Assembly: GCF_003626595.1 (NCBI RefSeq)
Contig: NZ_RBAK01000007.1
Location: 124,001 to 188,000, forward strand
DNA: 64,000 bases
Reading direction: 5' to 3'
From: Micromonospora endolithica
GTDB lineage: Bacteria > Actinomycetota > Actinomycetes > Mycobacteriales > Micromonosporaceae
In this document: piece after piece, positions 39,280 to 51,981 of the stretch
How the letters are laid out: each line of letters starts with the position of its first letter
How positions within the stretch are numbered: position 1 is the first letter of the stretch
Position numbers and translations under genes: made by a program
The notes under the pieces: model-generated
Databases searched by the model: none
Told to the model about the DNA's origin: nothing
Seen by the model: the letters and a program-made list of their open reading frames with translations, nothing else

Positions 39280-39711
39280 ATGCCTCCGAAGAAGAAGCTC
39301 GTCAAGACTTTCACGCTTCAGCTGAAGGCGGGCCAGGCCACGCCGGCGCCGCCGGTGGGCCCCGCGCTCGGTCAGCACGGCGTGAACATCATGGAGTTCT
39401 GCAAGACCTACAACGCGCAGACCGAGTCCCAGCGGGGCGACATCGTCCCCGCCGAGATCAGCGTCTACGAGGACCGGACCTTCACCTTCGTGCTGAAGAC
39501 CCCGCCCGCGGCGCGGCTGCTGCTCAAGGCCGCCGGCGTGGACAAGGGCTCCGGCGTGCCGCAGAGCCAGAAGGTCGGCTCGGTGAGCCAGGCCCAGGTG
39601 CGGGAGATCGCCGAGAAGAAGATGGTCGACCTCAACGCCAACGACATCGACCAGGCTGCGAAGATCATCGCCGGCACCGCCCGGTCGATGGGCATCGTCG
39701 TCAACGACTGA
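39280..39711 (+). CDS. rplK: 50S ribosomal protein L11
   Basis: A 143-residue L11 with TFTLQLKAGQATPAPPVGPA LGQHG near the start, where Lys and Pro-rich turns contact 23S rRNA and thiopeptides bind. The C-terminal rRNA-binding part ends GTARSMGIVVND. Part of the GTPase-associated centre. The ATG follows CAGGAAGTGAC. It pairs with rplA in the usual order after nusG. Confidence 0.97.
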   Translation: MPPKKKLVKTFTLQLKAGQATPAPPVGPALGQHGVNIMEFCKTYNAQTESQRGDIVPAEISVYEDRTFTFVLKTPPAARLLLKAAGVDKGSGVPQSQKVGSVSQAQVREIAEKKMVDLNANDIDQAAKIIAGTARSMGIVVND

Positions 39712-39792
39712 CGTCGGTCAGCGCTTCCCGATCAGTTCGTGGGAGGGCACGCGGACACCGCGGCCCGCCAGAGACCACAGGAGTACCAGAAC

Positions 39793-40509
39793 ATGCAGCG
39801 CAGCAAGAGCTACCGCAAGGCCGCCGACGTCATCGACCGGTCCAAGCTCTACACCCCCGCCGAGGCCGTCAAGCTGGCCAAGGAGACCACCAACGTCAAG
39901 TTCGACGCCACGGTCGAGGTCGCGATGCGCCTCGGCGTCGACCCCCGCAAGGCGGACCAGATGGTCCGTGGCACGGTCAACCTGCCGCACGGCACCGGTA
40001 AGACCGCCCGCGTGATCGTGTTCGCCGCCGGCGCGAAGGCCGAGGAGGCCGCCGCCGCCGGTGCCGACGAGGTGGGCACCGACGAGCTGGTCGCCCGGAT
40101 CCAGGGCGGTTGGCTGGACTTCGACGCGGCGATCGCCACGCCGGACCAGATGGCCAAGATCGGCCGGATCGCGCGGATCCTGGGCCCGCGCGGCCTGATG
40201 CCGAACCCGAAGACCGGCACGGTGACCATGGACGTCACCAAGGCGGTCTCGGACATCAAGGGCGGCAAGATCACCTTCCGGGTGGACAAGCACTCCAACC
40301 TGCACCTGATCATCGGCAAGGCCTCGTTCTCCGAGACCCAGCTGGTGGACAACTACGCGGCGGTCCTGGACGAGGTCCTGCGGGCCAAGCCGTCCGCCGC
40401 CAAGGGCAAGTACCTGCGCAAGGTCGTCCTGACCACCACCATGGGCCCGGGCGTCCCGGTCGACCCGAACGTGGTGAAGAACCTCCAGGAGGGCTCGGCC
40501 GAGAGCTGA
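39793..40509 (+). CDS. rplA: 50S ribosomal protein L1
   Basis: A 238-residue L1 with the usual start MQRSKSYRKAADVIDRSKLY and signature IARILGPRGLMPNPKTGTVT. It binds 23S rRNA at the L1 stalk. The ATG at 39793, behind CAGGAGTACCAGAAC, is preferred to a start 18 codons earlier. A strong terminator follows it. Confidence 0.97.
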   Translation: MQRSKSYRKAADVIDRSKLYTPAEAVKLAKETTNVKFDATVEVAMRLGVDPRKADQMVRGTVNLPHGTGKTARVIVFAAGAKAEEAAAAGADEVGTDELVARIQGGWLDFDAAIATPDQMAKIGRIARILGPRGLMPNPKTGTVTMDVTKAVSDIKGGKITFRVDKHSNLHLIIGKASFSETQLVDNYAAVLDEVLRAKPSAAKGKYLRKVVLTTTMGPGVPVDPNVVKNLQEGSAES

Positions 40510-40523
40510 GCGCACTCCCCGCG

Positions 40524-40558
40524 AAGGGGCCCCGCCACGACCCGTGGCGGGGCCCCTT
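40524..40558 (+). terminator. Terminator after rplA
   Basis: AAGGGGCCCCGCCACG is perfectly inverted after a three-base loop, a 16-bp stem followed by CCGTCTGT. No long T-run, as is common in high-GC genomes. Confidence 0.75.
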
Positions 40559-40587
40559 CCGTCTGTCCGTTGTGGCAGGCTCACCGC

Positions 40588-41424
40588 ATGCGACTGGAGG
40601 ACGTCTGGCTCCGGTACCGACGGCGCGGCCCCTGGGTCCTCCGGTCCGTCCAGGTCCGGGTCGACCCGGGTCAGGTGGTGGTGGTGACCGGCCGGAACGG
40701 GGCCGGGAAGTCGACCCTGCTCCAGCTCGCGGCGGGGGTGCTGCGGCCGGTCCGCGGTCGCCTGGCCGACCGGCCCCGCGCGGTCGGCTGGGTGCCGGAG
40801 CGTTTCCCGGCCGACCAGCCCTTCACGGTCGAGCGCTACCTGACCGGAATGGCCCGCGTGGCCGGCCTGCCCGGCGTCGAGGCGGAGCGTGCGGTCGGGC
40901 GCTGGACGGCCCGACTCGGGCTCGTCCCCTTCCGCGCGGTCCGGCTGCCCGAGCTGTCCAAGGGGACGGCGCAGAAGGTGGGGCTGGCCCAGGCCATGCT
41001 CCGCGACCCCGGCCTGCTGGTGCTCGACGAGCCCTGGGAGGGGCTGGACGCCGCGGCGCGGGACCTGGTTCCGGAGCTGGTCGACGAGGTGGTCGCCGGC
41101 GGCGGTTCGGTGCTGGTCAGCGATCACCGCGGCGAGACGGTCCGGCTGCCGGGCGCCCGCCGTTGGGCGGTGGCCGACGGCACGGTCACCGAGGAGGACC
41201 CCACCGGCACCGAGACGTTCGCGGTGGTCGAGCTGGCGGTGCCGTCCGCGCAGGTGGCCGGCACCGTCGCCCGGTTGCGCGCCGACGGCCACCACGTCCT
41301 GCGGGTACGCCCCGACGCCGTCCCGACCGCCGATCCGGGCGCGGCGCCCGGGCCACCACGTGCCGCCGAGGACGCGCCGGATCCGTCCGGCAGCACCGCC
41401 GGCCCCGCGGCGGGACACCGGTGA
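40588..41424 (+). CDS. ABC transporter ATP-binding protein
   Basis: A 278-residue ATPase subunit: Walker A VVVTGRNGAGKSTLLQLAAG, signature LSKGTAQKVGLAQAML, Walker B LLVLDEPWEGLD, and a switch His in VSDHRGETV. A C-terminal tail of about 80 residues is Pro/Ala-rich and poorly conserved. The next gene starts with a GTG overlapping its stop and encodes the membrane part. The pair is inserted between rplA and rplJ. The substrate is not known; such two-gene ABC exporters are often for lipids, peptides or antibiotics. Confidence 0.9.
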   Translation: MRLEDVWLRYRRRGPWVLRSVQVRVDPGQVVVVTGRNGAGKSTLLQLAAGVLRPVRGRLADRPRAVGWVPERFPADQPFTVERYLTGMARVAGLPGVEAERAVGRWTARLGLVPFRAVRLPELSKGTAQKVGLAQAMLRDPGLLVLDEPWEGLDAAARDLVPELVDEVVAGGGSVLVSDHRGETVRLPGARRWAVADGTVTEEDPTGTETFAVVELAVPSAQVAGTVARLRADGHHVLRVRPDAVPTADPGAAPGPPRAAEDAPDPSGSTAGPAAGHR

Positions 41425-42110
41425 CCGCCCTGGTCCGGCTGCGGCTGGCGGCGTTCCTGCGTACCGGAAGAGCGCTGGCGCCGGCGCTCGCCGGGCTGGT
41501 CGCCCTGGGCATCCTCTACGGCGGCGGTCGTGCTCAGCCGGCGGAGGCCTACGGCGTCTCCGCGGTGGTGCTGTTCCCGGTGCTCGCCTGGCAGACGAAG
41601 ATCCTACTCGACGTCGAGCCGGACGGGCAGCGCCGGCTCGTCCGGGTGCTGGTCGGGCCGACCCGGGAGCAGGTGGCCGGCCTGCTCGCGGCCGGCGTGG
41701 CCGCGCTGGTCACGATCGCGGTGGCGCTGGTCTTCCCGTGGCTGGTGGGTGGGGTGACCGGGCCGGTCGAGCCGGGGGACCGGTCGGTGCCGGCCGGGAT
41801 CCTGGTCGGGGTGTGGGCGCACCTGCTCGCCCTCCCGGCGGCGGTGGCCCTGGGTGCCCTGGCGAGCCGCGCCTCGACCGGAAGCGCCGGGTACGGCGTG
41901 GCGGTGCTCGCGGTCGGGGGTGTCGCGGCGGTCGCCCTGGGGTTGCGCGGTTCGGTGGCCCCGTGGTTGGTGCCGCCGGTGATGGCGACCGCGCGCGCGG
42001 CGGCGGGGGACCTCCCGGCGATCACCGTGCTGCTGCTCAGCGCCTGGGCTGCCGCGTGGTGCCTGGCGGCGGGCACGGTCTACCTGTGGCACCGCCGGTT
42101 CCGACCGTGA
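41421..42110 (+). CDS. ABC transporter permease-like membrane protein
   Basis: A 229-residue protein with about six hydrophobic segments (LAPALAGLVALGILYGG, GVSAVVLFPVLAWQTKILL, VAALVTIAVALVFPWLVGG, GVWAHLLALPAAVALGALA, GVAVLAVGGVAAVALGL and ITVLLLSAWAAAWCLAAG). Its GTG overlaps the ATPase stop (GTGA). It has no ATPase domain of its own and should form the membrane part of the same exporter. Substrate unknown. Confidence 0.82.
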   Translation: MTALVRLRLAAFLRTGRALAPALAGLVALGILYGGGRAQPAEAYGVSAVVLFPVLAWQTKILLDVEPDGQRRLVRVLVGPTREQVAGLLAAGVAALVTIAVALVFPWLVGGVTGPVEPGDRSVPAGILVGVWAHLLALPAAVALGALASRASTGSAGYGVAVLAVGGVAAVALGLRGSVAPWLVPPVMATARAAAGDLPAITVLLLSAWAAAWCLAAGTVYLWHRRFRP

Positions 42111-42196
42111 CGGAGGGCCCGTCCCGGGGTGACCGGGGCCACCCGCTGGCCGATTTGGTGATACTGCAAGTGAAGCAGTAACCTGGGCCGCGAAGT

Positions 42197-42280
42197 TCCA
42201 CCCAGAGACCGCTGGTCACCGTGCCCCGGCACGGTCGAAGGTCCCGCACCACGGGCGACCCGCGCAGGGCGGTAAGCGAT
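42197..42280 (+). ncRNA. Ribosomal protein L10 leader (L10-L12 binding RNA)
   Basis: Upstream of rplJ lies the conserved pattern AGAGACCGCTGGTCACCGTG ... CGGTCGAAGG ... GACCCGCGCAGGG, which matches my memory of the L10 leader. Excess L10(L12)4 binds it and reduces expression of rplJ-rplL. Boundaries are approximate. A small inverted repeat TACTGC/GCAGTA lies just upstream at 42162-42180. Confidence 0.7.
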
Positions 42281-42323
42281 TTTCGGCTGTGAGCGTGGTC
42301 CGCCGACCGCGTGAAGGTCTTTC

Positions 42324-42351
42324 GCCCCGCGCGCCCTGCGCCGGGGCTTTT
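42324..42351 (+). terminator. Attenuator-type terminator before rplJ
   Basis: GCCCCG and CGGGGC arms with a 12-base loop, followed by TTTT, in the leader between the L10-binding RNA and rplJ. This placement suggests regulated premature termination. Confidence 0.65.
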
Positions 42352-42434
42352 CTCGTTGGTGCGCTGCCTTCGCCCCCGTCGACAGCTCCGGCTGAAGAGG
42401 GTGACCAGCCTCCGAGCAACGAGAGAGGAGGGAC

Positions 42435-42980
42435 ATGGCGGACAAGCCGATCCGGGCCGACAAGGCCACGGCCGTCGCTGAGCTGACCGAGAGCTTCCGC
42501 AACGCGGGCGCCGCGGTGCTCACCGAGTACCGTGGTCTGACGGTTTCCCAGCTCACCCAGCTGCGGCGCTCGCTCGGCAAGGAGACCACCTACACGGTCG
42601 CGAAGAACACGCTGGCGAAGCGTGCCGCGACCGAGGCGGGCATCTCCGGCCTCGACGAGCTGTTCACCGGTCCTACCGCGCTGACTTTCGTTTCGGGCGA
42701 CGTCGTCGAGGCGGCGAAGGGCCTTCGCGACTTCGCGAAGGCCAACCCGAAGCTCGTCATCAAGGGCGGCGTCTTCGAGGGCAAGGCCATTTCCGCGGCC
42801 GAGGTCACGAAGCTCGCCGACCTGGAGTCCCGTGAGGTGCTGCTGGCCAAGCTGGCCGGCGCGATGAAGGGCAACCTGAGCAAGGCCGCGGCCCTGTTCC
42901 AGGCTCCGCTCTCCAAGACCGCCCGCCTGGCGGCGGCACTGCAGGACAAGCGCGAGAAGGAGGGCGCCGAGGCGGCCTGA
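42435..42980 (+). CDS. rplJ: 50S ribosomal protein L10
   Basis: A 181-residue L10: KATAVAELTESFRNAGAAVL TEYRGLTV at the start, with KNTLAKRAA and the helical C-terminus that holds L7/L12 dimers. It forms the base of the ribosomal stalk. The ATG follows AGAGAGGAGGGAC. It is preceded by its own leader RNA and followed by rplL after 53 bases. Confidence 0.97.
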   Translation: MADKPIRADKATAVAELTESFRNAGAAVLTEYRGLTVSQLTQLRRSLGKETTYTVAKNTLAKRAATEAGISGLDELFTGPTALTFVSGDVVEAAKGLRDFAKANPKLVIKGGVFEGKAISAAEVTKLADLESREVLLAKLAGAMKGNLSKAAALFQAPLSKTARLAAALQDKREKEGAEAA

Positions 42981-43033
42981 GGCCTCCCGGCGCACCCACG
43001 TTCTTAGTCAATTTTGAGGAAAGGACGCCAGAC

Positions 43034-43423
43034 ATGGCGAAGCTCAGCACCGACGAGCTGCTCGACGCGTTCAAGGAGATGACGCTGATCGAGCTCTCCG
43101 AGTTCGTGAAGCAGTTCGAGGAGACCTTCGAGGTCACCGCCGCGGCCCCGGTCGCGATGGGCGTCGTCGGCGGTGGCGGCGGTGGCACCGCCGCTCCGGT
43201 CGAGGAGGAGAAGGACGAGTTCGACGTCATCCTCGACGCCGACGGTGGCAAGAAGATCCAGGTCATCAAGGTCGTGCGTGAGCTGACCGGCCTGGGCCTC
43301 AAGGAGGCCAAGGACCTGGTCGAGGCCGCTCCGAAGGCCGTCCTGGAGAAGGCCAACAAGGAGACCGCCGAGAAGGCCAAGGCCAAGCTCGAGGGCGAGG
43401 GCGCCAAGGTCACCCTCAAGTGA
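43034..43423 (+). CDS. rplL: 50S ribosomal protein L7/L12
   Basis: A 129-residue stalk protein: N-terminal dimerisation part (STDELLDAFKEMTLIELSEF), a Gly-rich hinge (GVVGGGGGGTAAPV), and a C-terminal factor-binding domain (KIQVIKVVRELTGLGLKEAK, DLVEAAPKAVLEKANKE). It recruits translation factors. The ATG follows GAGGAAAGGACGCC. Confidence 0.98.
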   Translation: MAKLSTDELLDAFKEMTLIELSEFVKQFEETFEVTAAAPVAMGVVGGGGGGTAAPVEEEKDEFDVILDADGGKKIQVIKVVRELTGLGLKEAKDLVEAAPKAVLEKANKETAEKAKAKLEGEGAKVTLK

Positions 43424-43994
43424 CCTGAGTACGACCACGCGCGTGTCCGGCAGAAAGTGAGCTGGGGCACACACCGCGTCACGGCGGGCGGTGATCCGGG
43501 AACGGGTCGCCGCCCGCCGGCGTTGGTACGTCCGGTGGCGGCGTGCGTGAGCAGGGCGGCCGGCATCCCGGTCGGTGCGCAGCCGAACGGCCGGGTGGTC
43601 GCCCGTCGGTGGGAAAGACCCGGCGACCCGGGGTCGGCCCTTGACGCGGCACCGGGCAGGCAGGCACGCTGACATCAGCAAGACCTTCCGCGCTTGCAAC
43701 GGCCACCACTTGGGTAATGCAGCGACGGCTCCGCCGCCGCACCCGAGCGGCCCGCAGGAACGTGGCGTTCCGAGCGGCCCGGTGAGACCCCGATCGGGGG
43801 ACACCGAGGCACGTTCCGCGACGACCTGCGGGGTGGGCTGGACAGCGGTTAGCCTCTCGGCTACACTGCTAGTTTGCGCTGCCTTCCGACTAGACCCCTG
43901 CTCGGAAATGTCCGTTTGTGGATATTTCTGGTGGGGTCATTGGAGTGCACGCGTACCAGCCGTTCTGCAGCACCGGTCCTCGGAAGGACGCATC
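43424..43994 (+). promoter_or_regulatory. rplL-rpoB intergenic region
   Basis: About 570 bases without a supported gene. It contains a hairpin CGGCGGGCGG/CCGCCCGCCG at 43482-43519, a likely attenuator that lowers rpoBC expression relative to rplJL. Nearer to rpoB, GGTTAGCC...GCTACACTGCT around 43848-43872 could hold a -10 element (TACACT). The ribosome site GGAAGGA lies just before the rpoB TTG. Confidence 0.5.
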
Positions 43995-46900
43995 TTGGCA
44001 GCTTCCCGCCCTGCGAAGACCAGTCGTACGTCGAGCGCTTTCGCGCCCCGCCGAGTTTCTTTCGGCAGGATCACCGAACACCTCGAGGTCCCCAACCTCC
44101 TCGCCATTCAGAACGAGTCCTTCGACTGGCTCGTCGGCAACGAGGCTTGGCAGGGCCGGTCGGCGGACGACCCGCACGCACGCTCGGGTCTCGCGGAGAT
44201 CCTTGAGGAGATCAGTCCCATTGAGGACTTCTCCGGCACCATGTCCCTCTCCTTCTCCGCTCCGCGCTTCGACGAGGTCAAGGCCTCGATCGAGGAGTGC
44301 AAGGAGAAGGACCTGACCTACTGCGCGCCGCTGTTCGTGACCGCGGAGTTCACCAACAACACCACTGGCGAGATCAAGAGCCAGACGGTGTTCATGGGTG
44401 ACTTCCCGATGATGACGCCGAAGGGCACCTTCATCATCAACGGCACCGAGCGCGTCGTGGTCAGCCAGCTCGTCCGGTCCCCGGGCGTCTACTTCGACAA
44501 GCAGCCGGACAAGACCTCCGACCGCGACCTCTCCAGCGTCAAGGTCATCCCGAGCCGGGGTGCCTGGCTGGAGTTCGACATCGACAAGCGCGACACGGTC
44601 GGCGTCCGCATCGACCGTAAGCGTCGGCAGGCCGTCACGGTCCTGCTCAAGGCCATCGGATGGTCGGCCGAGCAGATCCGCGAGAAGTTCGGCTGGTCCG
44701 AGCTGATGATGACCACGCTCGAGAAGGACCACATCGCCGGGCAGGACGAGGCCCTGCTCGACATCTACCGGAAGCTCCGCCCTGGCGAGCCGCCGACCCG
44801 CGAGAACGCCCAGACCCTGCTCGACAACCTCTTCTTCAACCCGAAGCGGTACGACGTCGCCAAGGTCGGTCGATACAAGTTCAACAAGAAGCTCGAGCTG
44901 AGCGTGCCGATCACCACCGGCACGCTGACCGAGGACGACATCGTCGCCACCGTGGAATACCTGTGCCGGCTGCACGCCGGTGAGGAGGGCTACGAGGCCG
45001 ACGACATCGACCACTTCGGCAACCGGCGTCTGCGTACGGTGGGCGAGCTGATCCAGAACCAGGTCCGGGTGGGCCTGTCCCGGATGGAGCGCGTCGTCCG
45101 GGAGCGGATGACGACGCAGGACGTCGAGGCGATCACGCCGCAGACCCTGATCAACATCCGCCCGGTGGTGGCGGCGATCAAGGAGTTCTTCGGCACGTCG
45201 CAGCTGTCCCAGTTCATGGACCAGACCAACCCGCTGGCGGGCCTGACCCACCGGCGTCGGCTGAGCGCGCTCGGCCCGGGTGGTCTGTCCCGGGAGCGGG
45301 CCGGCTTCGAGGTCCGTGACGTGCACCCGTCCCACTACGGCCGGATGTGCCCGATCGAGACGCCGGAAGGCCCGAACATCGGCCTGATCGGTGCGCTCTC
45401 CACCTTCGCCCGGGTCAACCCGTTCGGCTTCATCGAGACGCCGTACCGGAAGGTCATCGAGGGTCGGGTCACCGACCAGATCGACTACCTGACCGCGGAC
45501 GAGGAGGACCGGTTCGTCAAGGCGCAGGCCAACGCTCCGCTGAAGGCGGACGGCACCTTCGCCGAGGACCGGGTCCTGGTCCGCCGTAAGGGTGGCGAGA
45601 CCGAGGACGTCACGCCGGCGGCCGTGGACTACATGGACGTCTCGCCGCGGCAGATGACCTCGGTCGCGACCGCGATGATCCCGTTCCTCGAGCACGACGA
45701 CGCCAACCGGGCACTGATGGGCGCGAACATGCAGCGCCAGGCGGTGCCGCTGGTCAAGGCCGAGTCGCCGCTGGTGGGCACCGGCATGGAATACCGCGCC
45801 GCGGTCGACGCCGGTGACGTGGTCGTCGCCGAGGTCGGCGGTGTCATCGAGGACCTCTGCGCGGACTACATCACGATCCACCAGGACGACGGCCACCGCC
45901 GGACGTACCTGCTGCACAAGTTCCGCCGCTCCAACGCCGGCTCCTGCGTCAACCAGAAGCCGGTCGTCTTCGAGGGCGACCGCGTCGAGGCCGGCCAGGT
46001 CATCGCCGACGGTCCGTGCACCGACGAGGGCGAGATGGCGCTCGGACGCAACCTGCTGGTGGCGTTCATGTGCTGGGAGGGCCACAACTACGAGGACGCG
46101 ATCATCCTGTCGCAGCGCCTCGTGCAGCAGGACGTGCTCACCTCGATCCACATCGAGGAGCACGAGGTCGACGCGCGGGACACCAAGCTCGGCCCGGAGG
46201 AGATCACCCGCGACATCCCGAACGTCAGCGAGGAAATGCTCGCCGACCTCGACGAGCGCGGCATCATCCGGATCGGCGCCGAGGTCGTCCCGGGCGACAT
46301 CCTGGTCGGCAAGGTCACGCCGAAGGGCGAGACCGAGCTGACCCCGGAGGAGCGGCTGCTCCGCGCGATCTTCGGTGAGAAGGCGCGTGAGGTCCGGGAC
46401 ACCTCGCTGAAGGTGCCGCACGGCGAGACCGGCACGGTCATCGGTGTGCGTACCTTCTCCCGCGAGGACGGCGACGAACTGCCGCCGGGCGTCAACGAGC
46501 TGGTCCGGGTCTACGTCGCCCAGAAGCGCAAGATCCAGGACGGTGACAAGCTCGCCGGCCGGCACGGCAACAAGGGCGTGATCTCCAAGATCCTGCCGGT
46601 CGAGGACATGCCGTTCCTCGAGGACGGCACGCCGGTCGACATCGTGCTGAACCCGCTGGGCGTCCCGTCCCGGATGAACATCGGCCAGGTCCTGGAGACC
46701 CACCTCGGGTGGGTGGCCAAGACCGGCTGGAGTGTCGACGGGGACGACGCGGACTGGAAGAAGGCGCTGCGGTCGATCGACGCGCACGAGTCCGTGGGCG
46801 ACACGAACGTGGCGACCCCGGTCTTCGACGGCGCCCGCGAGGAGGAGATCTCCGGTCTGCTCGCGTCGACCCTGCCCAACCGGGACGGCAAGCAGCTGAT

Positions 46901-47426
46901 CGGTGCCACCGGCAAGGCGCAGCTGTTCGACGGTCGCTCCGGCGAGCCGCTGCCGGACCCGATCGCGGTCGGCTACATCTACATCCTCAAGCTCAACCAC
47001 CTGGTCGACGACAAGATCCACGCTCGCTCGACCGGCCCGTACTCGATGATCACGCAGCAGCCGCTGGGTGGTAAGGCGCAGTTCGGTGGCCAGCGCTTCG
47101 GTGAGATGGAGTGCTGGGCCATGCAGGCGTACGGCGCCGCCTACGCCCTGCAGGAACTGCTGACCATCAAGTCCGACGACGTCCTCGGCCGGGTCAAGGT
47201 CTACGAGGCCATCGTCAAGGGCGAGAACATCCCCGAGCCGGGCATCCCGGAGTCGTTCAAGGTGCTGCTCAAGGAGCTGCAGTCGCTGTGCCTCAACGTC
47301 GAGGTGCTGTCCAGCGACGGTGTGGCCCTGGAGATGCGCGAGACCGACGACGAGGTGTTCCGGGCGGCGGAGGAGCTGGGCATCGACCTGTCCCGGCGCG
47401 AGCCGAGCTCGGTCGAAGAGGTCTGA
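43995..47426 (+). CDS. rpoB: DNA-directed RNA polymerase subunit beta
   Basis: A 1143-residue beta subunit. The start is probably the TTG at 43995, seven bases after GGAAGGA. The protein then begins AASRPAKTSRTSSAFAPRRV, as in relatives, while the open frame upstream is unlike any protein. The rifampicin region GTSQLSQFMDQTNPLAGLTH, RRRLSALGPGGL keeps the sensitive-type residues Asp, His and Ser. The end carries FGGQRFGEMECWAMQAYGAA and the final ELGIDLSRREPSSVEEV. Transcribed with rpoC 80 bases further on. Confidence 0.97.
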   Translation: MAASRPAKTSRTSSAFAPRRVSFGRITEHLEVPNLLAIQNESFDWLVGNEAWQGRSADDPHARSGLAEILEEISPIEDFSGTMSLSFSAPRFDEVKASIEECKEKDLTYCAPLFVTAEFTNNTTGEIKSQTVFMGDFPMMTPKGTFIINGTERVVVSQLVRSPGVYFDKQPDKTSDRDLSSVKVIPSRGAWLEFDIDKRDTVGVRIDRKRRQAVTVLLKAIGWSAEQIREKFGWSELMMTTLEKDHIAGQDEALLDIYRKLRPGEPPTRENAQTLLDNLFFNPKRYDVAKVGRYKFNKKLELSVPITTGTLTEDDIVATVEYLCRLHAGEEGYEADDIDHFGNRRLRTVGELIQNQVRVGLSRMERVVRERMTTQDVEAITPQTLINIRPVVAAIKEFFGTSQLSQFMDQTNPLAGLTHRRRLSALGPGGLSRERAGFEVRDVHPSHYGRMCPIETPEGPNIGLIGALSTFARVNPFGFIETPYRKVIEGRVTDQIDYLTADEEDRFVKAQANAPLKADGTFAEDRVLVRRKGGETEDVTPAAVDYMDVSPRQMTSVATAMIPFLEHDDANRALMGANMQRQAVPLVKAESPLVGTGMEYRAAVDAGDVVVAEVGGVIEDLCADYITIHQDDGHRRTYLLHKFRRSNAGSCVNQKPVVFEGDRVEAGQVIADGPCTDEGEMALGRNLLVAFMCWEGHNYEDAIILSQRLVQQDVLTSIHIEEHEVDARDTKLGPEEITRDIPNVSEEMLADLDERGIIRIGAEVVPGDILVGKVTPKGETELTPEERLLRAIFGEKAREVRDTSLKVPHGETGTVIGVRTFSREDGDELPPGVNELVRVYVAQKRKIQDGDKLAGRHGNKGVISKILPVEDMPFLEDGTPVDIVLNPLGVPSRMNIGQVLETHLGWVAKTGWSVDGDDADWKKALRSIDAHESVGDTNVATPVFDGAREEEISGLLASTLPNRDGKQLIGATGKAQLFDGRSGEPLPDPIAVGYIYILKLNHLVDDKIHARSTGPYSMITQQPLGGKAQFGGQRFGEMECWAMQAYGAAYALQELLTIKSDDVLGRVKVYEAIVKGENIPEPGIPESFKVLLKELQSLCLNVEVLSSDGVALEMRETDDEVFRAAEELGIDLSRREPSSVEEV

Positions 47427-47506
47427 GGTGAGCGGTCGGGAGCCGGTTCGCCGGCTCCCGACCCCACCCACTAGCTAGCAGTACAGACGACGACATAGGG
47501 GACATA

Positions 47507-51394
<3,888 letters not shown>

Positions 51395-51404
51395 GCAAGT
51401 TCCG

Positions 51405-51442
51405 ACGACGAGGCCCCCGGCAGCCGCCGGGGGCCTCGTCGT
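51405..51442 (+). terminator. Terminator after rpoC
   Basis: A perfect 17-bp stem, ACGACGAGGCCCCCGGC and its complement, with a four-base loop. It lies ten bases past the rpoC stop. Confidence 0.85.
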
Positions 51443-51497
51443 GTCCGCGGCCCGGCGTGCCGGCACCGGAGGCCGGCGGAGGCGGCATGATGGGGGG

Positions 51498-51869
51498 ATG
51501 ACGACCCCGCCCGGGCCGGTGCCCCTCGCCCCGCCGGGTCCGCCGCGCCACCCGCTCGACCCGGACCCGAAGCGCTCGACCAAGGCGCGCGCGGTGTTCG
51601 CGCTGGGCCTGATCGGCGCGCTGACCGGCCTGTTCCTCGGCGGGGTGGTGCCCGCCACGACCGCCCTGTTGCTGGCGCGCCAGGCGCGCCTGGAGGCGTA
51701 CGCCTCGGGGGGTTTCCTCACCGGCGCGGCCTGGCTGCGACGGGGGGAGCGGCTGGCCTGGACGGGCCTGACGCTCGCCGCGGTGAGCGTGGTGGTCGCG
51801 TTGGTGATCGCCGTCGTGCGGTTGGCCCAGGCGCCCTTCGGGCAGGATTTCGCCCCGAACGTCGACTGA
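51498..51869 (+). CDS. Small membrane protein with Pro-rich start
   Basis: A 123-residue protein with a Pro-rich N-terminus (TTPPGPVPLAPPGPPRHP) and two or three membrane segments (AVFALGLIGALTGLFLGGVV, GLTLAAVSVVVALVIAVVRL). The ATG at 51498 follows TGGGGGG. The topology resembles the C-terminal half of the next gene's product. Both are DUF4190-like membrane proteins by appearance. Function unknown. Confidence 0.7.
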   Translation: MTTPPGPVPLAPPGPPRHPLDPDPKRSTKARAVFALGLIGALTGLFLGGVVPATTALLLARQARLEAYASGGFLTGAAWLRRGERLAWTGLTLAAVSVVVALVIAVVRLAQAPFGQDFAPNVD

Positions 51870-51981
51870 CCGCCCGCCGGGGGAACTCCTCGCCGCCGGG
51901 CGTCGGCGAGGTGACCGGCGGCGGTAGCCTGGCCGGTGTCCGTCGCGCGGCGGTGGACGCCCACTTCCGACAGGAGGATCC

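Noticed and set aside
43890..47471. A 1193-codon open frame opposite rpoB
   Set aside because: Shadow of rpoB with biased composition and no recognisable domain.
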